Both the position numbers and the translations under genes were made by a program. Source: JAFGLZ01 sp964622545 (lineage in GTDB: Bacteria; Planctomycetota; Phycisphaerae; UBA1845; JAFGLZ01). Taken from it: 64,000 nucleotides of DNA. This document shows, piece after piece, positions 57,234-64,000 of the stretch; positions within the stretch are counted from its first letter, which is position 1, and every line of letters starts with the position of its first letter. The notes below the pieces were generated by a model. The model was not told the DNA's origin, ran no database searches, and was given only the letters and a program-made list of their open reading frames with translations. The stretch spans positions 1-64,000 of the forward strand of contig CAZUQM010000024.1 in NCBI GenBank assembly GCA_964622545.1. The letters are read 5' to 3'.

Positions 57234-59825
57234 CTAGGAATCGGTCGTGGAGGCGTCAAGTTGCGGTCGCGCAGGCGAGTCCCGCCGGGCGTCCGTGCGG
57301 CGGCGGGGTAGGAGGGCAACGAGGGTCAGGCCGACCAGCGTGATTAGGCTGATGAGGCTACCGGTTCGGAGCGATGCGGGTCGGAAGGTCATTTCGACGG
57401 TGGATGAGCCGGCCGGGACGGGCACAGCTCGCTGGCAGACATTGACCCTGAGCAGGGGAGCGGGTTCGCCGTTCACCGTGGCGATCCAGCCCGGGTAGTA
57501 GGTGTCGGTGAGTACGAGTAGGCCGCGCGAAGCGCTGGTGACGCGAAGGGCGACGTGGTTGTGCTGGTAGCGGATGTCTTGAACGGCGTGGGCCACGCGG
57601 TCAGACCGCGGCAGGTCGAGGGGGACGGTCTCGGCGGTGTGGCGATCGATCAGGGCGCCGGCGAGAGGACGGAAGGCACCGCCGGCGATTCGGCGGAGGG
57701 CCTCCGGAAGGTCGTCGACGACGGTGACCGCTCCGACAACGTAGGCCCTGGGCAGGGCGCGCTCGAGGATGTTCAGACGGGTCGGTCGCAGCGGCTCGTA
57801 GCGGAAGAGGCATCGGACATCGTTCGGGATGAGGATGCGATCACAATTAAGCATGGCAAAGAGGCGCAAGCGGGCCGCGAGGGAGACCCCGGGATCGTCG
57901 GCGACGGTGATGGTACCGAAGGCCAAGGCTGGGTAGAGGACGTTGGACGGTCGGACGGCGAAGGCTTCGTCGACCATCGGCATAGAGATGTAGAGGCGCC
58001 GGCGGAGGATGCCGACAAGCCGCTGCCACGCCTGCTGCCAGGAGTCGGCTTGGGCCTGCGTGCCAGGCAGATCGACGACGTTGGTCGGTTCGGGCAAGAA
58101 GGCGAGCACGCCTTCGCGCAGGGCATCGTCGACGGCGTGCTGGTAGCCGAGGAAGCGTGTCATGTTTCCTGGCGGGCTGAGGCGGTCGAGGCCTGTTGAG
58201 AGGGTCTCGATGAGCTCCTTGGGGCCGGCCTGCATGACGGGGACGTTGGTGACGGCCAGGTCGGCAAAGGCGATGAGGGCGAGCGTCCAGGCGAGGGGCC
58301 GGGACGCCTCGGTCCGGTGGACGTAGAGGTGGAGGACGGCGGCGGCGATGAGGCCGACGAGGCAAAGCTTCACGCTATCGAGGACGAGGGTGTTCCAGGG
58401 GATCTGGCAGGCGAGCGAGGGCGGTACGGCGCCGAGGTTGAACCAACGGTGCAGCAGGGCGATCCCGACGGCGCCGTTACCGGCCAGGCAGACCACGATG
58501 AAGACGGTGATCCCAGCGAAGAGTGCAAGTGGTCCCCAGCGTGCGAGGGCGCGCCGGAGCGGAGTGACGGAGGCGAAGGACCTTGACGATGTGGCCGTGA
58601 GGGCATCCAGGCCGATGGCGGACAGGCACGCGAGGGCGAGCGTCGTAGCGAAGAGGATCTTGGGCGGCGAGACGAAGTGTTGGAGTGGGGGGATGGTATG
58701 CCAGAGGAGAGGGAAGAAGGGCGTGTGCTTGCCCATGGCATAGAGCAGGGTCAGGAGCAAGAGGGTGATGAAAAAGGGGGCGCGGCAACGCTGCTCCGGG
58801 GGTGCGTCCGGGCAAGTCGGCCTCAGTGGTGCGGGAAGGAGCAGCCTATGCAGGGCCGCAGTGAGAAGAACGACGAGCGGGACGATGCCGACGTAGACGG
58901 CGGCGATGGAGTACATCAGACAGGTGGGCGACCAGTACCGGCCCCAGAGGGCCCCGTAGGCGCCGCAGGAGCCGTGTAGGCTGGGAATGAGCAGTGTGAA
59001 GAGGGCCATGGGGTGGAACGATTCCATGTCCAGTCCGGGATCGACGACCTGCCCGCGCGGTGACCGGGCCAGGAGTTCCCACGTCGGGAGGAACTGCGCG
59101 GCGGCCAGGGCGATGGCCAGCAGACCGGCAGCGCCGAGGCCCAGCAGCCCGAGGAGGGCGATGCGGGAAGCCGACCGGAGGCTTGGTTGATAGAGGGCTC
59201 GCACAATGGCGTAGAGGGCCAAAGCGGCCATGCTGAAGGCGACGACCTCGGGGAAGCCGGCGAGGAACTGGGTGGCGATGAGGCAGGCCAGAAGGATGAG
59301 GGACCTGCGTGTGGGTCGTTTGCAGAAGAGAACGAAGGCGGCGAGGACGGCCGGGAACCAGGCGGCGGTGTTGAGCTCGGAAGGGAAGGCCATCTTCGTG
59401 ACGGTGTAGGCGCTAAAGGGGTACATGACGCCGGCCAGCAGGCAGCCGCGTCGGGAGACGAGGAGCTGTCGCATCAGGATGTAAGTGCCGATGGCCGCCA
59501 CGAGCAGGTGGAGAGCGGCCGAGAGGACGACGGCCAACGACGTGGAGGGGAGGAGGTAGAGCAGGCTTGGCGGATAGAATACGGCGCGTTCGATGTCGGC
59601 GAGGAAGGGCTCGCCGCAGCCGTTGTAGGGGTTCCAGAGCGGCAGGGCGCCGGCGGCGAGAGCCCGGCGGTAGAAGACGTAGCCGGGGTAGAAGAGGAAG
59701 CACAAATCGAGCAAGAGGGGCATGTGGCCTCGGATCAGCATGGGGGTGAAGAAGGCGGCGACGCAGACCGCGAGGAAGAGGGGCTGAAGCGAGCGAGCTC
59801 GCGATGTCGTGCTGGTGCGCGTCAT
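57234..59825 (-). CDS. YfhO-family integral membrane protein
   Basis: The 863-residue protein has the same plan as the gene at 10 kb: CFLFYPGYVFYRRALAAGAL, CGEPFLADIERAVFYPPS, the SELNTAAWFPAVLAAF helix, about 12 helices to residue about 520, then an extracytoplasmic domain with LLVLTDTYYPGWIATVNGEP and a final helix before an Arg-rich tail. The first-loop YPGY and CGEPFLADIER motifs are shared by all the complete members here. YfhO proteins are thought to help glycosylate surface polymers using lipid-linked sugars. It lies between two like-oriented groups, with 222 bases to the next YfhO gene. Confidence 0.88.
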   Translation of the reverse strand: MTRTSTTSRARSLQPLFLAVCVAAFFTPMLIRGHMPLLLDLCFLFYPGYVFYRRALAAGALPLWNPYNGCGEPFLADIERAVFYPPSLLYLLPSTSLAVVLSAALHLLVAAIGTYILMRQLLVSRRGCLLAGVMYPFSAYTVTKMAFPSELNTAAWFPAVLAAFVLFCKRPTRRSLILLACLIATQFLAGFPEVVAFSMAALALYAIVRALYQPSLRSASRIALLGLLGLGAAGLLAIALAAAQFLPTWELLARSPRGQVVDPGLDMESFHPMALFTLLIPSLHGSCGAYGALWGRYWSPTCLMYSIAAVYVGIVPLVVLLTAALHRLLLPAPLRPTCPDAPPEQRCRAPFFITLLLLTLLYAMGKHTPFFPLLWHTIPPLQHFVSPPKILFATTLALACLSAIGLDALTATSSRSFASVTPLRRALARWGPLALFAGITVFIVVCLAGNGAVGIALLHRWFNLGAVPPSLACQIPWNTLVLDSVKLCLVGLIAAAVLHLYVHRTEASRPLAWTLALIAFADLAVTNVPVMQAGPKELIETLSTGLDRLSPPGNMTRFLGYQHAVDDALREGVLAFLPEPTNVVDLPGTQAQADSWQQAWQRLVGILRRRLYISMPMVDEAFAVRPSNVLYPALAFGTITVADDPGVSLAARLRLFAMLNCDRILIPNDVRCLFRYEPLRPTRLNILERALPRAYVVGAVTVVDDLPEALRRIAGGAFRPLAGALIDRHTAETVPLDLPRSDRVAHAVQDIRYQHNHVALRVTSASRGLLVLTDTYYPGWIATVNGEPAPLLRVNVCQRAVPVPAGSSTVEMTFRPASLRTGSLISLITLVGLTLVALLPRRRTDARRDSPARPQLDASTTDS

Positions 59826-60047
59826 GACAAGCAGGATCCGGCCAGTGGCAGCGAGGTCGCTCGCGCTGCCCCCTAGCGTTGGTTGCTCCTACCACGTTGC
59901 GCCGGCGAAGGGAACGGTGGCTTGATACCAGCCCCACCGTATCCGACGGGTGGGACGCGGCTATCCTAGGTTGTGTGTGGCGGATCATCAAGCGTTGGGG
60001 TTCGAAGGGCGCCGCAGGATTCGATGCGCGGGTGCGCCGTCCTGCGA
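59826..60047. other. Intergenic gap between two YfhO genes
   Basis: No gene. CCGTATCCGACGGGTGGG and neighbouring text show no clear promoter or terminator. Confidence 0.3.
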
Positions 60048-62588
60048 TCAGGCGGTGGGCGGCCGTCGGCGGCGCGGCAGGAACAGGACGAGCAGGACGA
60101 TAGCGGCGAGCGTGATGCCCGTGATGGCCGCGCCTCGTCGAACAAGTGGGGGATCAAACGTCATGACGACGGTGCTGGTACCGGCCGGCACGGCGACGCC
60201 TCGGAAGGCGTAGTTGGTCCGGTGGATGACAGCGGGCTCGCCGTTGACCCGGGCGGTCCAACCTGGGTAGTAGGACTCCGAGACGACGAGGAGCCCAGCC
60301 TCGACCGCATGGAGCTCGACGGTCAATCGGTTGGGTTGCGCCTCGAGCCGTTGGACACGGTGCGGGACGGCCCGAGCGGGGGTCTCGGCCAGCGGCCGAA
60401 TGTCGCTGGTCATGGTGTCCACATAGGCCCTGGCGAGCAGGGGGTCGTCCGCTGAGAGCAGGGCATGGAGGGTCTCGCGGCGATCGGGCAGGTGTTTGAC
60501 GGAGCCCACGACGAAGGCACGGGGCAGGGGATCGGGCAGGATACCGAGCGTGGCCGGGGGCAAGTCGTTTTCGGCAAAGGCTTCGGTCAGATCGACAGGG
60601 ACGATGACGCGATCACAGTTGAGTAGGGCGAGGAGTCTTCTCTTGGCGAGAGACGCGATCTCAGGGTTTCGGAGGACGGCGGAGAGTTCAGTGATCGGGC
60701 GGGGTGAGAAGATGCTGGTGGAGGTGCGGACCTTGTCGGCGCGGTCGGCCATGGGCCAGCTCGCGTAGAGCAGGTCGCGGGCCTGGTGCATGACACGCTG
60801 CCAGATGTCGCGGCTCGAGGAGGCTGTACCCTGACCTGGGAGGGTCAACGTGCGTTCGAACGGTGGGAAGGACTGGAAGATGGGCCGGCGGAGTGAGGCG
60901 GTGAAGGCGTCCTCGAATTCCAAGAAGCGGACGGTCTTGTCCGGGGGGTTGAGGCTCGCCGCGCAGGGCGAGGGGCGGGTCAGGAAGCGAGCGTCGGCGA
61001 TCTGGAGGTCGGGGTAGGCCGTGACGGCTAGATCGACGAAGGCCAGGAGGGCCAGGAGCCGGACGACCAGGGTCGTGGCGGGGCGGCGACGCGCGAGACG
61101 GAGCAAGGCGACGGTGGCCAGCCCGACGAGGGGCAGTCGAACGGCGTCGCGGACGAGCAGGTGCCAGGGGATGCGGTGGGCGAGGCGGGGATCGACGGAC
61201 CCCACGTTGAAGCAGCGTGTGAGCAGGGCCTTGCCGAGGGCGCCGTCGTTGACGAGGCAGAGTGCCATGAAGACGGCTAGGGAGGCGAAGACGCTCCAGG
61301 GCAGCCAGGTCGCCAGCGCGGTGCGCCACCTGGGCACGTCGGAGGTGGACGGGTCATGGCTCGGCCGGATGAGGCTGTCGAGAGCGACGGCGGTGAGGCA
61401 GCTTAGGGGCAGGACGACGCAGAGCAGGGCCTTGGGTGGGCTGACGAAGTGGTTCAGGAGGGGCAGGACGGCGCTGAGGGCGGCATAGAGGCGGGTGTAG
61501 TCGCCCATGGCGTAGGCGAAGAAGAAGGCCGCCACGAGGAGCAGGGCCAGTCTGTCCGGGCCGGGGGTGTGGTCGGGTGAGGCGTGCGAGTCGCGGACGG
61601 CCTTCGGTCGACGGAGCCGGCGTGCGAGCAAGCAGAGGGCGACGGCGACCGGCACGATACCGAGGTACAAGGCGCCGATGGAGTACTCGAAGCACGAGGG
61701 GGCCCAGTAGGTTCCCCAATACCAGCCGTAAGCGCTCTGGCCTCCGTAGAGGGTGGGGATGAGCAGGCAGAGCAGGCCCAGGGGGTGGATGGATTCGCGT
61801 GCGGCTTGCGGGTCGGTCTCGCCGGAGCGCATCGATTGCTGGAAGGCCTCGATGGTGGGCAGGAGTTGAGCGGCGGCGAGCAGGAGGGCCACGCAGCCGG
61901 CGCCGATCAGGAGGAGGATCGGTGTGGCGACGGGTCGCCATGAGCGGGTGCACATGGCGCGGCGAACGCCGATTGTGGCGCCGTAGATCAGCAGGGCCAT
62001 CATCGAGAAGACGAGCGATTCGGGGAAGCCGGCGTAGAACTGCATGGCGATGGCCAGGGCCAGCAGCAAGAGCCGCCGGAGGCTCGGGGAGCCATGGCAA
62101 TAGACGTAGGCGGCAAGGACCCAAGGGAACCAGGCCGCACTGGCGAGCTCGGATGGGAACTCGATCTTGGTGATGAGGTAGCTGTTGAAGCCGTAGGCGA
62201 TGCCGGCCAGGAGGGCGGCATCGCGCGACAGGTCCCAGAGACGGCAGAGACCAAACGCGCCGGCAGCGGCGAGGAAGACGTGGAAGGCACTGAGGGTGAC
62301 GACGGCCTTGGGCGTCGGCAGGAGCAGATAGAGGAGATTGGGCAGATAGTAGACGCCGCGTTCGATATCGGCCAGGAAGGGCTCGCCGCAGCTTGCATGG
62401 GGGCACCAGAGCGGCAGGGCGCCTTGCGTGAGCATCTCCCGCAGAAAGACGTAGCCGGGATAGAACAGGATGCAGAGGTCGCGAAGGAGAAAGAAGCGGT
62501 GCGTGACGAGGAGTGGTACGAAGAACAAGAGCACCAGGCCGAGCAGGGCCAGCGTGTAAAGACCGTCGATGGCGCGCCGTCTAGGCAT
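60048..62588 (-). CDS. YfhO-family integral membrane protein
   Basis: I choose ATG 62588 (MPRRRAIDGLYT) over GTG 62600. The 846-residue protein has CILFYPGYVFLREMLTQGAL, CGEPFLADIERGVYYLPN and the same set of helices, then a C-terminal domain with LLVVSESYYPGWTARVNGEP and AVPAGTSTVVMTFDPP, ending in a helix and FLPRRRRPP. The region 635-770 (LLALLNCDRVIVPVDL and PLPRAFVVG) is shared with its two neighbours. The start overlaps the end of the next YfhO gene, so these two are cotranscribed. Confidence 0.88.
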   Translation of the reverse strand: MPRRRAIDGLYTLALLGLVLLFFVPLLVTHRFFLLRDLCILFYPGYVFLREMLTQGALPLWCPHASCGEPFLADIERGVYYLPNLLYLLLPTPKAVVTLSAFHVFLAAAGAFGLCRLWDLSRDAALLAGIAYGFNSYLITKIEFPSELASAAWFPWVLAAYVYCHGSPSLRRLLLLALAIAMQFYAGFPESLVFSMMALLIYGATIGVRRAMCTRSWRPVATPILLLIGAGCVALLLAAAQLLPTIEAFQQSMRSGETDPQAARESIHPLGLLCLLIPTLYGGQSAYGWYWGTYWAPSCFEYSIGALYLGIVPVAVALCLLARRLRRPKAVRDSHASPDHTPGPDRLALLLVAAFFFAYAMGDYTRLYAALSAVLPLLNHFVSPPKALLCVVLPLSCLTAVALDSLIRPSHDPSTSDVPRWRTALATWLPWSVFASLAVFMALCLVNDGALGKALLTRCFNVGSVDPRLAHRIPWHLLVRDAVRLPLVGLATVALLRLARRRPATTLVVRLLALLAFVDLAVTAYPDLQIADARFLTRPSPCAASLNPPDKTVRFLEFEDAFTASLRRPIFQSFPPFERTLTLPGQGTASSSRDIWQRVMHQARDLLYASWPMADRADKVRTSTSIFSPRPITELSAVLRNPEIASLAKRRLLALLNCDRVIVPVDLTEAFAENDLPPATLGILPDPLPRAFVVGSVKHLPDRRETLHALLSADDPLLARAYVDTMTSDIRPLAETPARAVPHRVQRLEAQPNRLTVELHAVEAGLLVVSESYYPGWTARVNGEPAVIHRTNYAFRGVAVPAGTSTVVMTFDPPLVRRGAAITGITLAAIVLLVLFLPRRRRPPTA

Positions 62589-64000
62589 GATGATCACCAC
62601 CCGACAAAGGGTTCACCACGGCGATCGTTTCGGCTGGGGTGTCCTCGGCCGAGGCTGTCGGGGCGCGGGTCTCGGAGCGTCGGCGTGTTGGAGACAGCAC
62701 GAGCAGAGCGCCTAGGACGAGCAGGGCCGCGGCGCTGAGCAGCAGGCCGGGGGTAAGGAGCCGCGGCCAGTAGGTCATGACGACGTCAACGCGTCCTTCA
62801 GGGATGCGGAGGCCGCGAAACGCACCGTGGAGCTTGAACATGGAGACGGGCCGGCCGTTGACAGTGGCGGACCAACCGGGGTCGAGGGTATCGGCGACGA
62901 CGAGGATGGCCGGCTTTGCGGCGTCCAGGGAGAGCTCGAGACGGTTGGGGCTGTAATCACACCGGTGGAGACGGTGGCTCACGGCGACCGGTGGGCTGGG
63001 CTCGAGGCCGTGCTGTCGGGCTTGTGCCTGAGTGGTGAAGGCGATGGTTCGGGGATCGAAATCGTCGGAGGCAAGGGCCTTCCAGAGGGCGAGCTCGTCG
63101 GGAAGGATCCCCAATCCGCCGACGACGTAGGCCCGTGGCAGGACATCGGGAAGGACGGTGAGGCGAGCCGACCCGAGGGGTGAACCGGCGGCGTAGGCCT
63201 TGAGATCGGGATAGCGGAGGATGCGATCGCAGTTGATCATGGCCAGGAAACGGCGCTTGTGCTCTGGAGAGACGGAGGGATGCCGGGCGAGCAGGAGCAT
63301 ACGTTGCAGTTCGCCGGGCACGAAGCGAGTGAAGGGGTAGGGGTTGAAGACCCTGTCAACCATAGGCCAGCAGACGTAGACGATAGACCGGCTGAGGCGA
63401 GCCAGGAGGGCCGATTCCTCAGCCTGGGGCATGGCCTTCTGGACGTTGTGGAGGCGGACGTCGGTGTATCCGTCCGGGAGGTTCTCCATGACGGATCGCA
63501 CCTCGTCGACGAAGGTGTATTCGTAGGCGTAGAAGCGGACGGGGCCTTGGGAGGAGCGTAGCTTGTCGAGATCGGCGGGCGGGGTCTCGAGCAGCTCGGC
63601 GGGGCCGGTCTCCAAGAGGGCGCGATGGGCGTGGAAGAGGTCGGCGAAGGCTAGGACGATGAGCAGGGCGAGCGAGGCGGATCGCAGGCGGTGGACGTTA
63701 GCGTAGAGAGTGAGGATGACGGTCAAGGTCAGCGCGAGGATCGGCAGCTTGATCGTATCGTGGAGGAGCGTCTGCCATGGGATGCGGTGCGCGAACTGGG
63801 GGGCGACGGAATCGAGATTGAACCAGGTGTGCATGATGTGCCGGCCGAGCCGGGCGTCGCCTAGGAGGGCCGCGGCGACAAGCGCGCCCAGGCCGACGGT
63901 GAGGAGGGCGGGGCCCCACACCATCAGATCGCTCCGCCAGGTGTTGGCCACGGTCGGCCGGAGAGAGGCCAGTCGGGGCAGGGCATCGAGTCCGATGCCG
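62581..64000 (-). CDS. YfhO-family integral membrane protein, 5' end outside the window
   Basis: Only the C-terminal half (about 473 residues) is inside. The frame stays open to the right edge and its first residues, GIGLDALPRLASLRPTVANT, align with the AIGLDAL segment of the YfhO protein at 57-60 kb, so the gene begins beyond 64000; an internal GTG at 63951 is not the start. The visible part has LLALINCDRILRYP-like LAMINCDRILRYPDL, LPRAYVVGGLGI, ILVVADTLDPGWSATVNGRP and FRGLRIPEGRVDVVMTYWP before the last helix. It shares an 8-base overlap with the YfhO gene downstream. Confidence 0.88.
   Translation of the reverse strand, partial: GIGLDALPRLASLRPTVANTWRSDLMVWGPALLTVGLGALVAAALLGDARLGRHIMHTWFNLDSVAPQFAHRIPWQTLLHDTIKLPILALTLTVILTLYANVHRLRSASLALLIVLAFADLFHAHRALLETGPAELLETPPADLDKLRSSQGPVRFYAYEYTFVDEVRSVMENLPDGYTDVRLHNVQKAMPQAEESALLARLSRSIVYVCWPMVDRVFNPYPFTRFVPGELQRMLLLARHPSVSPEHKRRFLAMINCDRILRYPDLKAYAAGSPLGSARLTVLPDVLPRAYVVGGLGILPDELALWKALASDDFDPRTIAFTTQAQARQHGLEPSPPVAVSHRLHRCDYSPNRLELSLDAAKPAILVVADTLDPGWSATVNGRPVSMFKLHGAFRGLRIPEGRVDVVMTYWPRLLTPGLLLSAAALLVLGALLVLSPTRRRSETRAPTASAEDTPAETIAVVNPLSGGDHHA

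Noticed and set aside
63951..64000. Start of the last YfhO gene at GTG 63951
   Set aside because: The frame is open to the edge and the upstream residues align with other YfhO proteins, so the gene is cut by the window.

Overview
The window is GC-rich DNA packed with genes, with 45 protein-coding genes (counting partial and doubtful ones), two tRNA genes, no rRNA and no CRISPR array. A 100-base N block at 26433-26532 shows it comes from a draft scaffold. Gene content suggests a member of the Planctomycetota, probably close to Phycisphaerae: PEP-CTERM secreted proteins, CPxCGY-type zinc ribbons in membrane or unusual proteins, a HEAT/beta-propeller protein ending in a CxxCH site, many large GT-C glycosyltransferases and YfhO-family proteins, and repeat-rich intergenic DNA. 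This placement is inferred from families, not from a phylogenetic marker.

Layout. 1-3.2 kb: a small membrane protein, a secreted protein whose C-terminal repeat domain breaks off, tRNA-Asp with a clear promoter and terminator, and a DUF6228-like protein. 3.2-5.6 kb (minus): a parvulin-type foldase and a DUF362 protein. 5.6-6.2 kb: no gene, but a candidate minus-strand structured RNA ending in a strong terminator. 6.2-12.6 kb (plus): carA, a PhoPQ-related (PqaA-like) secreted protein and a YfhO protein. 12.6-15.3 kb: an exact consensus sigma-70 promoter, a decayed PEP-CTERM tail and two tandem PEP-CTERM paralogues. 15.3-20.5 kb: a methyltransferase, two GT-C glycosyltransferases and a CPBP protease. 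20.6-24.3 kb: alanine racemase, an FHA-GAF-PP2C phosphatase and a tiny lipoprotein (minus), then an HEYYH-motif metallopeptidase-like protein (plus). 24.7-30.2 kb: xylA, a repeat island with the assembly gap, an exonuclease III gene and a large secreted glycosidase-like protein. 30.4-36 kb: a coupled membrane pair, a HAD hydrolase coupled to a degenerate enolase-superfamily protein, a DUF1992 protein, a small zinc ribbon protein and leuB. 36-38.9 kb: tRNA-Ser and a protein made of two degenerate RNase HI modules around a zinc ribbon. 38.9-44.7 kb (minus): an SGNH hydrolase and two HEAT-repeat proteins. 44.8-64 kb (minus): an unbroken glycan-surface block.

How it fits together. The 44.8-64 kb block holds five GT-C-like membrane glycosyltransferases, one alkaline-phosphatase-superfamily membrane enzyme with a Thr in the nucleophile position, and three consecutive YfhO proteins, the last cut by the window edge. 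Many overlap by 4-20 bases. With the other YfhO gene at 10 kb and the GT-C pair at 16-20 kb, the window looks devoted to transfer of lipid-linked sugars or phospho-groups onto extracytoplasmic acceptors. The acceptor cannot be read from sequence. Housekeeping genes (carA, alr, xylA, exonuclease III, leuB, two tRNAs) are scattered between.

The most unusual items are the double pseudo-RNase H protein (37109-38200), the minus-strand RNA candidate upstream of carA, the enolase-superfamily protein that lost most catalytic residues, and the gene-poor islands of repeats, including a 136-bp tandem repeat that broke the assembly.
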